The notes beneath the pieces were generated by a model, which saw only the letters and a list, made by a program, of their open reading frames with translations, had not been told where the DNA came from and did no database searches. The position numbers and the translations under genes are program-made. A stretch of 64,000 nt of DNA. Source: Amycolatopsis orientalis DSM 40040 = KCTC 9412. GTDB taxonomy: Bacteria; Actinomycetota; Actinomycetes; Mycobacteriales; Pseudonocardiaceae. The stretch lies in assembly GCF_000478275.1 (NCBI RefSeq), contig NZ_ASJB01000031.1, positions 21,850 to 85,849 on the forward strand, written 5' to 3'. Below, piece after piece: positions 18,349 through 27,434 of the stretch (its first letter is position 1; each line of letters begins with the position of its first letter).

Positions 18349-20059
18349 ACGGCCTTGCGCCGAGATTGGTCGGCTCTCGGGCCAGCCGAAGAGTTGGATT
18401 CCTGCGCGCCGTGTTGGCTCACCTAACCGGTATCGAGAGAGCGACCACTATCGACTGGAATCGACGCGCTGCAACGACGGGCCAGCAACGATCAGCTCAC
18501 TCTCACCGATAAGGTCGCGGCCGGCGCCGACACCAGCGGAGGTACGCGACGCTGCCTCGCTCGGCGGCGCGGGAGCCCCTCTGAGCACCGAGAACGTCCT
18601 GAAGGTGGGGGCGGGTCCTCCCGGCGACGAGGACCGCGGTGGGCCTAGATCCTGCGCGTTCGCCGTCAGCGGCCGTGCTACGTGGCTTGCACGGAGGTTT
18701 CGCGCGCTGATGATCTTGCGTGGGCGGCCCTGCAACACCTCCTCTGATGGGCGTTGACCTGCACAAGAGCAGACTTTCGAACCCTGTGGCGGGCATGCTG
18801 GAACGTCACACCGGCGACGATGAAGCAGGGCGTCATTTCGCGGGCGGAACCGTGCCTGATCAGCGGTTTCTCCCTCGCCAGAGGTGGCAGGCACCGGCCT
18901 ATACGGGCATGACAACGATTCAGGTACAACGGCCGCTGCTCCGCCGTTTGAGACCCGAGGAAGCAAAACTGCTGGTCGCGGTCGGTTTGGTCGTGATCGC
19001 TTGGTGGCGCCACTGCGGAGGTCCAGCCAGGTGAGCGGGGGCCAGATCCAGGTCGAACCTCGCCTGATCAGCGGTTTCTCGCCGCCAGGCACCCGCTTCT
19101 TGGTCAATTGGCGAGGCCACGGCCGTGGGACAGCCTGCAGTTGGCACGCCAGAACACCGGGATGCCAACCGCATAACCGCTGGTCTCGACGCCTTTGACG
19201 ACGGTCAGTCACCCACGCCGTCGCGCGAGGCTGCCTCCACGTCGGAGTGCCGGACGATCCGCGCACCCGCTCCGAGCAGCAGTTTGTCACGGTCGGAGAG
19301 GAACATCTGGCCGATTTTGCAGTCGCGGTCCGGTTCTGCCGTGTTCCTGACCGCAGGAGGGCTACGAGATCAACAAGGCATAACCGCTGGTCCCGCCGTG
19401 TTTAACCATGATCGATGGGAACTTTCCCGTTTGTCGACGGCGCAGGTTCACGGAACGACCTTTGACGTCTGCACCCCTTCTGAGCAGCGGTTTCACATCG
19501 TCGCGGCGTACGACTTGGCGAATCGTGCTGGCTCAACAAGGAATTGTCCCCGGCGAGTTCGCGCTTAGGGGCCTAGACCAGCGGAAACGGTAACCACCGT
19601 CCGAGATGCGGCGTGCGACCGGGCTTCGCCATTGCCAGGGAGCCCTCAGAAACGCAGTTTGGGAGGGTTTTGGGTCAAGCTGGCCCGATAGGCGAAACCG
19701 CTGGTCCGGGCAGGTTTTCGTGCTGTGGCACAGGATGTCTCCTGCCGCGGGGTCGCCTCGGCTTGAGAAGTGCCCATGGTCGCGGAAAACCTACCCTCAC
19801 CTGCGAAAATGAGACCTGCTGAAGGCCGTTCACTTCGCCCTGCCGGCCCGTCACGACCGCGTCCCGGTGCTCGCCGCGTGGCCTTCGCCGAGGCGCCGCT
19901 ACTGTGGCACGGGTCACAATGAAGGGGGGTGTGTTTTGGTTTCCCTTGCCGTGGCGGTTGTGGCAATGATGGAGGACATCCCGGCGCGTTCCACCCCAGC
20001 GATTTCACTTATGAGATCGGCGGCCAGCGCCTATTCCCTCTTTATTGCAAGGAGTTCTC
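18349..20059. other. 1.7-kb interval without a supported gene; contains a recurring short motif
   Basis: Long frames here (for example minus 18448-19290) have shadow-like Arg/Pro/Ser composition, and I reject them. What stands out is repetition of the core AAACCGCTG(A/G)TC in both orientations: 18854-18872 and 19062-19080 (identical GCCTGATCAGCGGTTTCTC), 19171-19185 and 19378-19392 (identical GCATAACCGCTGGTC), and weaker copies at 19482-19496, 19576-19590 and 19692-19706. The last 140 bases are the leader of the gene at 20060. Confidence 0.5.
18854..19706. repeat. Cluster of at least seven copies of a short motif (AAACCGCTG[A/G]TC core)
   Basis: Copies occur on both strands at irregular spacing of about 80-210 bp, with two exact pairs: a 19-mer at 18854 and 19062, and a 15-mer at 19171 and 19378. 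The spacing is too irregular and the spacers too variable in length for CRISPR. A further similar copy lies at about 24419-24434. The region may be the debris of a small mobile repeat or a set of protein-binding sites. Confidence 0.55.
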
Positions 20060-20323
20060 GTGCTCATCTCGCTGTATCAGATTCGTCTTCGACTGCGATG
20101 GACCTGTGGAACGTTCGCTGACGACCGCAGCCCATGGTGGTTTCTTTTGTTGGCGGCCTTCGTGATCGTGCTTCTCGTTTTGGGCCAGTCGTTGGTGGCA
20201 GCTATCGGCGCCGCGGGAACTCTCGCAGCATTAGCGTCGCCGGAACGTCGCCATGCGGCCTATTCGGCGATAGGCCGGGCACTCGAAGCCGCGCTCGCGG
20301 CATTTCGCGGGGCGCAGCGATGA
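20060..20323 (+). CDS. Small membrane protein, 87 aa
   Basis: Starts at GTG 20060, placed by AAGGAG at 20049-20054 (5-nt spacing). One strong hydrophobic stretch (PWWFLLLAAFVIVLLVLGQSL) continues into an Ala/Gly-rich second helix. The N-terminus is basic (QIRLRLRW). Its TGA overlaps the ATG of the next gene (ATGA, 20320-20323), so both are made from one transcript. The family is not recognised; the partner also has a C-terminal anchor, so the two may form a membrane complex. Confidence 0.65.
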   Translation: MLISLYQIRLRLRWTCGTFADDRSPWWFLLLAAFVIVLLVLGQSLVAAIGAAGTLAALASPERRHAAYSAIGRALEAALAAFRGAQR

Positions 20324-21114
20324 CGAGACCGGATGCCCGCCGCTTGGCCACAGCGATCTACCGCCGGTTCGCGGCTCTCTACCGCGAGCGCCATCCCGGC
20401 ACTGGCTCGGTCACCGAGGAGTATCTCGCGGTGCTGATGGTCGGCGTGCCGGAGATCGACCTCGACATCGACACCATGAAGGTCGTGCTCCACCCGGAAT
20501 CGCGGGTGGCGGCGTGGAGCCGGTACGCGTCGACACTCCGGGCCCTCACCGATGACGACGACACCGTCACATGGTTCAAGGACATTCATGGCCAGCTCGC
20601 CAAGCTGTTGCCTGCCTGGACGCCTCCCCCGCGCGACATCGCCGCTATCACCGATGACGCCGAGTTCATGGCCACGATCCGGCGTCTACGCGATACGCCT
20701 CGCCCGATCGCCGTGGCAGAGCTTGCGCGCAGGATGCGTGACCGCGACAAAAAGAACTCCTGGGCGCGGACGCAGCTAGGCGTGAACCTTAAGACCCTTC
20801 CGAAGGACAAGCCAGACCACGTCCGGAATCTGCTGGAGACGCTGTGCGACCACGCGGGACGGCCCCCGGCTGACGCCAGCCACCTTTACGAAACGTGGCG
20901 ACGGCTCCGAGGACTTGAGAGGAAGCCGCCACCCCAGCCACACGAGCAGCGGGAGGTCGTCACCGCCAGCATGCCGGTAGTCAATCCTCAGCCCGAACCC
21001 GAAACCACGCTCCCCGTCGCACCCATCGTGCCGCGATGGCCGCTGGCGAGGACGCTGCTCATTCTCGGCCTGGTCGCGTTCGCGATCATCATCGTGATCA
21101 TCGCTGTGATGTGA
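20320..21114 (+). CDS. Tail-anchored hypothetical protein, 264 aa
   Basis: The cytoplasmic part (residues 1-235) is helical and basic. A segment (PRPIAVAELARRMRDRDKKNSWARTQLGVNL, in part) resembles the helical/HTH regions of regulators. A Pro-rich linker leads to one C-terminal transmembrane helix (LLILGLVAFAIIIVIIAVM). The start is the ATG overlapping the upstream stop. I do not recognise the family. Its topology, cytoplasmic domain with a tail anchor, and its coupling to an 87-aa membrane protein are the informative points. Confidence 0.7.
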   Translation: MTRPDARRLATAIYRRFAALYRERHPGTGSVTEEYLAVLMVGVPEIDLDIDTMKVVLHPESRVAAWSRYASTLRALTDDDDTVTWFKDIHGQLAKLLPAWTPPPRDIAAITDDAEFMATIRRLRDTPRPIAVAELARRMRDRDKKNSWARTQLGVNLKTLPKDKPDHVRNLLETLCDHAGRPPADASHLYETWRRLRGLERKPPPQPHEQREVVTASMPVVNPQPEPETTLPVAPIVPRWPLARTLLILGLVAFAIIIVIIAVM

Positions 21115-21263
21115 GCATGGGGTCAACCGGGAAGTTCATCGCCCGCCTACGTGGCTCTGGCGAACCCCGCCTCCTGGAGCCGCAGCCCGCCGCCAGCGAC
21201 TCACGGGCCGGGTGGGCAGCACGATCGGGCATCGCCAGCGGTGATACCCCGCAGCCTCGGCAG

Positions 21264-22067
21264 CTACGTGGAGCGGGCGATGGCGAGGGCTTTGTCGTCG
21301 TGGCGTTTGGCGCGTGGGAGGTGCCGGGCGTCGGGGTCGTGCTCTCTTTCCCACGCGTGGCACTGCTTCAGGATCGCGTCAAGGTCGGCGGCGGAGACGG
21401 AGCTGATGACGGTCCAGTCGGTGATTCCGAGGTGTCGCATGGGTTTGTAGGCGCCGTCGGTGGCCAGAACTGCCCAGAGGGCGTCGTCGGTACGGATCCG
21501 GTGGACGATGGCGTGTTGTGCGGCGGTGGGGTCCGCTTCGGCGATCCAGTAGCCGCCGGGGCGGTTGCGGCGAGCGGCTTGCTGTGTCTGGAGCTCATGC
21601 AGGAGAGCGCGGTGCGTCTGGTCGAAGCCGGATCCGTGTGCGAGGCGTCGGCGGTAGAGACGGCTGGGTTCGAGGTCGAGCCGGCTCAGCCTCGGGTCGG
21701 TGATGGTCAGGCCGGGCAGGACGGCGAGGTTGTCGCCGAGCATGAGGATGTCGGTCCAGCCGTCGTGGGCCCGCAGGATCGTGACCGTGCTCGAGGGCGA
21801 GTGGCCGGGCCGGAGGTCGAGCCGGGCGGCGACCTCGTGGATCGTGTCGGCGAGAACAGTGACGAGGTCCGCCGCGGGGGCGGCCTCCAGGCACTGATGG
21901 AGGCCTGCGCCGAGCGCGTCGGCGTAGACGCCGGGCGGGACGGGCACGGGCATGAAAGCGGAGGCACCGTCCAGCATGATCACGCCGTTGCCGACGGTGA
22001 TGATCTTGTCGTCGCTGGCGTGGAACGGCGGGTCTTGGGCGACGCTGACGTGCATGGCGTTCAACAT
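21264..22067 (-). CDS. PP2C-like (PPM family) protein phosphatase
   Basis: 267 aa. Motifs in PP2C order: VIMLDGASAF (metal-binding Asp-Gly), SSTVTILR, ILMLGDNLAVL, LWAVLATDGAY and HDDKALAIA (terminal metal-binding Asp pair). These fit the manganese-dependent serine/threonine phosphatase fold, although the first motif is DGAS rather than the usual DGmGG. It is the last gene of a minus-strand operon and starts 5 nt after the kinase stop codon. It may reverse phosphorylation by the upstream kinase-fold protein or act on the XRE regulator; that is inference from position. Confidence 0.8.
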   Translation of the reverse strand: MLNAMHVSVAQDPPFHASDDKIITVGNGVIMLDGASAFMPVPVPPGVYADALGAGLHQCLEAAPAADLVTVLADTIHEVAARLDLRPGHSPSSTVTILRAHDGWTDILMLGDNLAVLPGLTITDPRLSRLDLEPSRLYRRRLAHGSGFDQTHRALLHELQTQQAARRNRPGGYWIAEADPTAAQHAIVHRIRTDDALWAVLATDGAYKPMRHLGITDWTVISSVSAADLDAILKQCHAWEREHDPDARHLPRAKRHDDKALAIARST

Positions 22068-22072
22068 TCCGG

Positions 22073-22951
22073 TCAGGCGGCGCGCCAGGAGGAGTTGTCT
22101 CGTCGGCGCAGGGACGCGATCCGGGTGTCGAGTTCGTTCACGGCGTCGGTGTCGCCGTGCTGGGCGCGGCGGATGAAGGAGCCGAGGGTGTGCAAGTCAC
22201 GGAGGCCGGTGAGGGTGGGCAGGCCGGGCCAGTCGCGGGGGTCGTAGCCGTAGGCGGCGGTGAAGGCGTCGAGTTCGGCGGTGCTGCGGCCGAAGCGGAT
22301 TCCGCCCTGCAGGGTGGGCGCGAGGTCGAGTTCGCGGGGCCCGTAGGCGGGTTCGTCCCAGTCGCCGAGCAGGGCTGTTCCGCCGTCCCAGAGGGTGTTG
22401 CCGGGGTAGGCGTCGCCGTGCAGCATTCCACTACCCAGTGGGAAGTCCAGGGCAGCGTAGTCGGCGAGCAGGCGGCGGCGTTCATCGATCAGCCACGCCC
22501 GGTCGCTGTCCGGCAGCACGGTCGACGAGGCGACGAGGTCCGCGAACTGCTGCAGCGGGGAGGCCGCAGGCAGGTCGACGGGCGGGGCAGGGAGGGAGTG
22601 CAGGTGCCGGAGAAGGTGCCCGAGATGCCCTGCGCTGGGTGCCGGGCGGTGGGCTTGGTCGTAGTGCTTCCAGAAGGTCACGACGAACTCGCCTGCCTCG
22701 ATCGGCTGGGTGACGTCGGCCGGTTCCGTGCAGGGGAAGTCGTGTGCGCGGAGCCAGCGCGTCAGGTGCACGGCGCGTTCGGCGCGGGCGCGGGTGGCGC
22801 GCGGGGCGACCTTCGCCACGAGGTCGTGTCCTGTGGCGGGGAGACGGTAGACGGCGGTGGCGTGTCGCCGGAGCGGGACCGCGCCGCTGGGATCGAGGCC
22901 TGCTTCGCGGCAGGCTTGGCGCAGGGCAGCGGTGTCCGGGAGGTCAGGCAC
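22073..22951 (-). CDS. APH-fold phosphotransferase (aminoglycoside phosphotransferase/choline-kinase-like)
   Basis: 292 aa. A nucleotide-binding Lys lies in HDLVAKVAP (about K47), the catalytic Brenner loop is HGDAYPGN (178-185) and the metal-binding DFG equivalent is GDWDE (196-200). The fold covers small-molecule kinases and some regulatory kinases. No substrate-specific motif identifies an antibiotic, so a resistance role should not be assumed. It overlaps the end of the XRE regulator gene by 8 nt and is followed at 5 nt by a PP2C-like phosphatase gene. That regulator-kinase-phosphatase order suggests signalling rather than drug inactivation. Confidence 0.85.
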   Translation of the reverse strand: MPDLPDTAALRQACREAGLDPSGAVPLRRHATAVYRLPATGHDLVAKVAPRATRARAERAVHLTRWLRAHDFPCTEPADVTQPIEAGEFVVTFWKHYDQAHRPAPSAGHLGHLLRHLHSLPAPPVDLPAASPLQQFADLVASSTVLPDSDRAWLIDERRRLLADYAALDFPLGSGMLHGDAYPGNTLWDGGTALLGDWDEPAYGPRELDLAPTLQGGIRFGRSTAELDAFTAAYGYDPRDWPGLPTLTGLRDLHTLGSFIRRAQHGDTDAVNELDTRIASLRRRDNSSWRAA

Positions 22952-24233
22952 CGGCTGATGGTAGTGCCCGTGGCGCGGGTCCGGCCGTGGCCAGGTAGCC
23001 CGCGAGGCGGTCGTCGAGCTGGGCGGCGTCGGGGTGGCCTCGCCGGGTGAGGGCCCGTGTGCCCGCGTGCACGCGCCGGACGGCGTTGTCGATCTGCTCG
23101 ATGCGGAGCTGGCGGTCGAGGGCGAGGACGGGTTCGGCGGCCGCGAGCGCCCCGGTCACGTTGTCCTGCCCGAGGCGGGCGAGGGTGACGTCGAGCCTGG
23201 CAAGCGCCTCGTCACCGTAGGAGCGGTCTTCCGGGGCGCCGGTCTCGTAGTCCGCGATAGCCCGGAGCGCGCAGGTTTCGGCGTGGTCGTAGTCGCCGAG
23301 GAGGGTGAGGGCCCCGCCGCGGTAGTAGGTCAGTTTCGTCTCGGGGAACCTCAGCAGGCCCCCGAAGCGCACCACCTCGTCGTCGCCCGCGGCGGGGTTG
23401 AGGTCGTCCAGGCGTGCGAGCGCCTCCCGCGCGGTGGGTGCGTCGCCGGCGCGGGCCGCCGATCGTGCGGTGATCGCCAGGAGGCGACGGTGCGATTCGG
23501 CACTCGCCGCGTGGTGGAGGCCCTTCTGGGCGCGGCGGGCGGCCTCGTCCGGGCGGGAGGACCATTCGAGCATCAGGGCCGCCGTTCCGAGACCCCAGGC
23601 GCGCAACGCGTCGCTGTCGGCCACGGTCGCGAAGGTGCTGGCCGCCCGCAGCTGCCGGAGCGCGGATTTCGGGTCGCCGGAGTTCTGGCTCGCGTGCGCC
23701 AGCAACAGGCACAGGACACCGCTGAGGACCGTGATCTCCTGCGCGTCGCCGGGCCGGTGGTGGGTGCGCGCGATCGCCGACAGGGTCTTCTGCGCCTCCC
23801 GCAGATCGGCCACCACATCCGCCAAGGGTGTGTGGACGTAGGCGACGGCGATCCGGCAGAGCTCATCCCGCAGATAGGTCAGCTGCTCGGCGGACGAGGC
23901 CAGGCGCATCGCGTCGTCCGCCATCGTCATCGACTGTGCCGCCGCGTCCTGGATCTGGGCGCCGATGTCGGATCCGTCGATGGTGTCCACCGGGCTGCCG
24001 GTTCCGACGGCCACCGTGGACCAGAACCGGGTCTGCACCTGCGAGCTGGCCCGCTCCAGCGCGACCGAGAGCAGTTCCTGCGCTTCGAGCCCCGGGCTGG
24101 CCGAGGAGCCCGGGGCGCTCCAGTGGCTGACAGTGCTGCGGCTGAGCCCGAGCAGATCGGCGAAGTCGGCCAGTGTCAGGTTCAACGCGGCTCTCAACGC
24201 CATCGCCGAGTGCGCGGTCCAATGAAAAACCAT
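22944..24233 (-). CDS. XRE-family regulator with TPR-like sensor region
   Basis: 429 aa from ATG 24233, which has GGGAGGG 5-6 nt upstream; the upstream extension of the frame looks non-coding. The HTH lies at residues 12-35 (ALNLTLADFADLLGLSRSTVSHW). The remaining 380 residues are helical TPR-like repeats (for example SGDPKSALRQLRAASTFA and GDAPTAREALARLDDL). This build is common in actinomycete regulators that bind peptides or proteins. It heads the regulator-kinase-phosphatase operon and is divergent from the small-gene group starting at 24481, so it may control both. Confidence 0.85.
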   Translation of the reverse strand: MVFHWTAHSAMALRAALNLTLADFADLLGLSRSTVSHWSAPGSSASPGLEAQELLSVALERASSQVQTRFWSTVAVGTGSPVDTIDGSDIGAQIQDAAAQSMTMADDAMRLASSAEQLTYLRDELCRIAVAYVHTPLADVVADLREAQKTLSAIARTHHRPGDAQEITVLSGVLCLLLAHASQNSGDPKSALRQLRAASTFATVADSDALRAWGLGTAALMLEWSSRPDEAARRAQKGLHHAASAESHRRLLAITARSAARAGDAPTAREALARLDDLNPAAGDDEVVRFGGLLRFPETKLTYYRGGALTLLGDYDHAETCALRAIADYETGAPEDRSYGDEALARLDVTLARLGQDNVTGALAAAEPVLALDRQLRIEQIDNAVRRVHAGTRALTRRGHPDAAQLDDRLAGYLATAGPAPRALPSAGA

Positions 24234-24480
24234 TCTCGCCCTCCCCTGGTCCGCTCCACTGTGCACTCGGCGGCATAGGTCCTGCAACCGGGCTGCAGCG
24301 GCGATTGCAGCGCGATGCATATGGCTGCAGCGACAAAGGGTTCCGCAGCCCTTACCCCGCCAGGCACGCTCGCAGCACCACGGCGGGAACAGCGAACCCG
24401 GCACCGCCGCCGGGCGTCACACCAGCGGTTTCCGCTACTTCCGTGCCGGTACCGGTAGTCGCAGGACTTGAGGAAAAGAC

Positions 24481-24996
24481 GTGACCTCAGAGAAGTCAGA
24501 TACCCGCCTCATCGTGGCGATTGTTCACCACGACTGCGTTCTCCAATGGACAGTGACCGCGCCGTTTTGCACCCAGGTGTGGGAACTGCCGTCGCTGGAC
24601 AATGTCCCAGAGGCCTCGATCGAGAACGCGGTCACCTGGCTGCTCTCGGATTGGGGGTTGACCCCGACAGGACTCCGGCATCTCGGCGCGACCAGCCAGA
24701 TCGCGAACGACGACCTTCAGGCCGGGACGCTCGTGATGGTCACGATCGCCGACCCGGTTGATCTCCGTATCCGGGCGCCGGGGGTGCGGGGCGTGCGGTG
24801 GCGCCATTTACGCGACAGCCCGCCGGAAACCCGCAGCGCCGTCGACCACGTTCTCGCGACGATCCCCCTGCCGGGGACCGGGCCGCCGTCTCCTCCTGCG
24901 CACGGCGCTACGGCCACGGCCAGACCTGTCGGCCGCGCCCCAGCCGCGGGCACACCGATCAACGCCGCCGGCCACGACGGTGCGGCGACATCCTGA
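24481..24996 (+). CDS. Hypothetical protein, 171 aa
   Basis: GTG start at 24481 with GAGGAAAA about 8 nt upstream. The first 130 residues look folded (TRLIVAIVHHDCVLQWTV, then LLSDWGLTPTGLRHLG) with alternating beta and helix. The last 45 are Pro/Ala-rich and probably disordered. The early segment resembles the small proteins that sit beside NUDIX or HTH genes in actinomycetes, but I cannot name the family. It is divergent from the XRE operon with a 247-bp shared intergenic region. Confidence 0.6.
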   Translation: MTSEKSDTRLIVAIVHHDCVLQWTVTAPFCTQVWELPSLDNVPEASIENAVTWLLSDWGLTPTGLRHLGATSQIANDDLQAGTLVMVTIADPVDLRIRAPGVRGVRWRHLRDSPPETRSAVDHVLATIPLPGTGPPSPPAHGATATARPVGRAPAAGTPINAAGHDGAATS

Positions 24997-25169
24997 CCCG
25001 CCCTGCCCCTGAGCCAGGTGCTCCGCGCCGCGCGCCGCGACCAACGCTGACCGGAATTCCCCCGAGCACGGTCAGCTCAGGCGGCCGCCATCCGTCCGGC
25101 GCACGTCCCGCCCCGGCGCGGAGCACCCTCCCCCCCCCTTGAGCGACCCGTCACGAGGAGCTGATCCAC

Positions 25170-25577
25170 ATGCAACCCGCGCCTGTTCACCCCGGGAACA
25201 TCCCGATCGTCGTCCGGCCCGGGGTGTGTTTCGAAGTCGGTGGCCATCCCTGCATCACATGGGAGTGGAAGGCGGCCGGTTACGAGTGCGTGCACGGCTT
25301 CGTCATGTGGAAATCCCAGGTCCGCGACGCGTACCGCCCCGACGCCCAGCAGGACAAGCCACCGATGACCACCACAGACGGTCCCGGCGCGGACCATGCA
25401 CCCGCGACGCCGATCCGCACTGCCCTGGCCGACCAGGCAGACCCGCTCCCCCACCGCGGACCCGACCTCCCTGCGGAGCGCGTCGTGCACACCGCCATCA
25501 CCGCAGGCACCGACGCGATCCCCGCGGCCGCGGCCCTGGCAGACCTGCGGTTCCCTGACGGCGACTTCCCGGTCTAG
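25170..25577 (+). CDS. Hypothetical protein, 135 aa
   Basis: ATG 25170 preceded by GAGGAGCTG, a good ribosome binding site. The N-terminal half is compact (VVRPGVCFEVGGHPCITWEW, then KAAGYECVHGFVMW) with three Cys and several Trp. The C-terminal half is Pro/Ala-rich, ending in ALADLRFPDGDFPV. No family recognised. It is followed at 11 nt by a Cys-rich gene, then by the HIT hydrolase gene, so it probably belongs to one transcript. Confidence 0.55.
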   Translation: MQPAPVHPGNIPIVVRPGVCFEVGGHPCITWEWKAAGYECVHGFVMWKSQVRDAYRPDAQQDKPPMTTTDGPGADHAPATPIRTALADQADPLPHRGPDLPAERVVHTAITAGTDAIPAAAALADLRFPDGDFPV

Positions 25578-25588
25578 GCCACCGTGTC

Positions 25589-26077
25589 GTGCGCCCGGAC
25601 TCACACTGCGCCGGATGCGCCAACGACCAGCACGTCTGGGGCCCGGCGGCCACCGAGCCAGAACGCGCACTCACCACCTGGACAGTGCGCCTGACCCGCC
25701 GAAGCTGCGCCTGCCCACACTGCCCGTGCCGCAAGCGCGAACTGACCCTGACCGCCCGCGCCCGCCACACGGACCCGCCGACCACCTACCTGCCCCTGGC
25801 GGGATCCCTGACCCTCGACCAGTCTCCCGCAGTGATGCCGGCCCCCACGGTTCCCCGGTACCGGCTGCCCCCGGCCGCCATGCTCCCCGCCGACCTGCTC
25901 ACCTACCGGCCACCCGCGCTACCGCTCGCGCGGCGAGCGGCGTTATTCGCCGAAACACAAACACCACATCCCCCTCTGCCCATACCCGACAACGCCGTCA
26001 TGCAACGCGTCCTCAAGAAACTCAGGGAACTGCCCGCCACCGGGCCAGAACAGCCGCCGCCCGAATCCCCACCATGA
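25589..26077 (+). CDS. Cys-rich hypothetical protein, 162 aa
   Basis: The GTG at 25589 lies 11 nt after the preceding stop. There are two Cys pairs near the N-terminus: HCAGCAND at about residues 6-13 and CACPHCPC at about 40-47. Together they make a likely zinc-binding site. The rest is Pro-rich and ends in a short helix (MQRVLKKLREL). No enzyme motif is visible. The adjoining HIT protein and the 109-aa protein downstream also have CxxC pairs, a shared trait of this small group. Confidence 0.55.
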   Translation: MRPDSHCAGCANDQHVWGPAATEPERALTTWTVRLTRRSCACPHCPCRKRELTLTARARHTDPPTTYLPLAGSLTLDQSPAVMPAPTVPRYRLPPAAMLPADLLTYRPPALPLARRAALFAETQTPHPPLPIPDNAVMQRVLKKLRELPATGPEQPPPESPP

Positions 26078-26121
26078 GCCCGCCGCGAACCGCCCCGACC
26101 ACACACCTGCAGGGAACCCTC

Positions 26122-26547
26122 ATGCCCCGATACGACACCGACCCGGACCAGGCGGCCGACACCTGCCCGTTCTGCCAATTCCGCAACCCCGAGATGAACC
26201 GAATCCTGGTCGAGGGCAAGGAAACCTATGTCCGCTGGGATAACTTCCCGGCGGCCGAAGGTCACATCGAGATCGTCCCGAAACGACACGTGGAGTCGTA
26301 CTTCGACCTCACCCCTGGTGAAAACACCGAAATCCGCGACCTGCTCCGGCACGCCAGGAATGTCCTCGCGGACCGGTTCCGGCCCGATGGCTACACCATC
26401 GGCGTCAACGAAGGCCGCGCCGCCGGCCGCACCATCGACCACCTGCATATCCACATGATCCCCCGCTACCACGGCGACGTGCCCGACCCCCGAGGCGGCA
26501 TCCGGCATGTCCTGCCTGGCACGGACCCCGACGCCTGGACCCCGTAG
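26122..26547 (+). CDS. HIT-family nucleotide hydrolase/transferase, copy 1
   Basis: 141 aa from ATG 26122 (AGGGAA upstream). The histidine-triad active site is H107-L-H109-I-H111 followed by MIPRY. An N-terminal CPFC pair (C15, C18) recalls the zinc-binding pair of some HIT proteins. The family hydrolyses dinucleoside polyphosphates or nucleotidyl phosphoramidates in the cytoplasm. A close paralogue is encoded at 49293-49787; both share VESYFDLT, YTIGVNEGRAAGRTIDHLH and PDPRGGIRHVLPGTDPD. The two copies in the same window suggest duplication or tandem capture of related gene groups. Confidence 0.9.
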   Translation: MPRYDTDPDQAADTCPFCQFRNPEMNRILVEGKETYVRWDNFPAAEGHIEIVPKRHVESYFDLTPGENTEIRDLLRHARNVLADRFRPDGYTIGVNEGRAAGRTIDHLHIHMIPRYHGDVPDPRGGIRHVLPGTDPDAWTP

Positions 26548-26661
26548 GCGCGGATGCCCCGTACACACGCCCGGCTCGTCCCAGCCCTTCGTGTCAGCAC
26601 CGCCGTCGGTTGCGGCCATCGGTCCCCGGACCGACGGCAGAAACCTCACCAAGGAGTACCC

Positions 26662-26991
26662 GTGAACTACGTCCTTACGCAGGCGTTCGCCGACGATGTG
26701 GCCGAACGCCTCGACACCTACGACGACCTCGCCCGCCAGGGCGACAACGCGTCCCTCACACAGCTTGCTCCGGGCGGAATCCTCCTCCTGACCGCGGCTC
26801 TGCGAACTCTGCTCGCCCAGCACCAGGTCGATAGCCACGGCCACTGCAAGGCATGCCCCCGCAAATGGTGGCAGAACCGAACCCGCTGCCAAGCAGCCCG
26901 CGACCTCAGCGCTCTTCTCATCGACCCGGCCATACTGAATAGCGCCCCTGGACGGCACGCGCTACTACGCGAGCCGGGCCTCCCCATCTGA
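26662..26991 (+). CDS. Hypothetical protein with Cys pairs, 109 aa
   Basis: GTG 26662 with AAGGAG at 26651-26656; the upstream part of the frame looks non-coding. It is helical (TQAFADDVAERLDTYDDLAR), then CKACPRKWWQNRTRCQAARD, a Cys/Arg/Trp-rich stretch that could bind zinc or nucleic acid. No family recognised. It follows the HIT gene by 114 nt on the same strand. Confidence 0.65.
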   Translation: MNYVLTQAFADDVAERLDTYDDLARQGDNASLTQLAPGGILLLTAALRTLLAQHQVDSHGHCKACPRKWWQNRTRCQAARDLSALLIDPAILNSAPGRHALLREPGLPI

Positions 26992-27434
26992 ACTGGGATG
27001 GTCGGCAACGCGGCTCAGTCACTGCGGCGGCCATGGCACCACGTACGGCCCGAAGCCTTGATCGGCTGGTGCAGGTCCGATCTGGCCATTTCTCCCTACA
27101 GGTAGGGGAAATCGCGCGTTCCGTGGGGAATGCTTTCGAGAATCCGTGGCCTGACATGGATGACCCCGTTCACGGACCCTCCCTGCCGTACTTTTCGTGT
27201 GCGTCGGGCATCCAGTCCGATCGGCAAGGTGCCCCAGCGTCCCTGAACCCGCTGGCTCGCGGGGTCCGGTCCTGACCGGTGCTCTGGCCCTGCACGAGAA
27301 CCGGCAGTCACGGCCACCGCGAGGCTGTCCCGCCCCAGACGACGCTGCCGGACCCCCGCTGCCGTCCTCCACGCGATGCCGGCGTTCTCCGGTCCGACTT
27401 GGAGAAGCTCGACCACGCCACCCACCGGTGCGTG
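26992..27434. other. 443-bp intergenic interval between convergent genes
   Basis: No frame has convincing protein-like sequence on either strand. No clear hairpin terminator or repeat was seen. Confidence 0.5.

Noticed and set aside
18448..19290. Long minus-strand frame of 280 codons
   Set aside because: Arg/Pro/Ser-rich shadow composition, no ribosome site, and internal repetition caused by the short motif copies in the DNA.
18854..19706. Possible CRISPR array
   Set aside because: Copies are in both orientations, unequal in length and spaced 80-210 bp apart, with no cas genes nearby.
22073..22951. Antibiotic-resistance phosphotransferase
   Set aside because: It has the APH fold but nothing drug-specific, and its operon with a regulator and phosphatase suggests another role.
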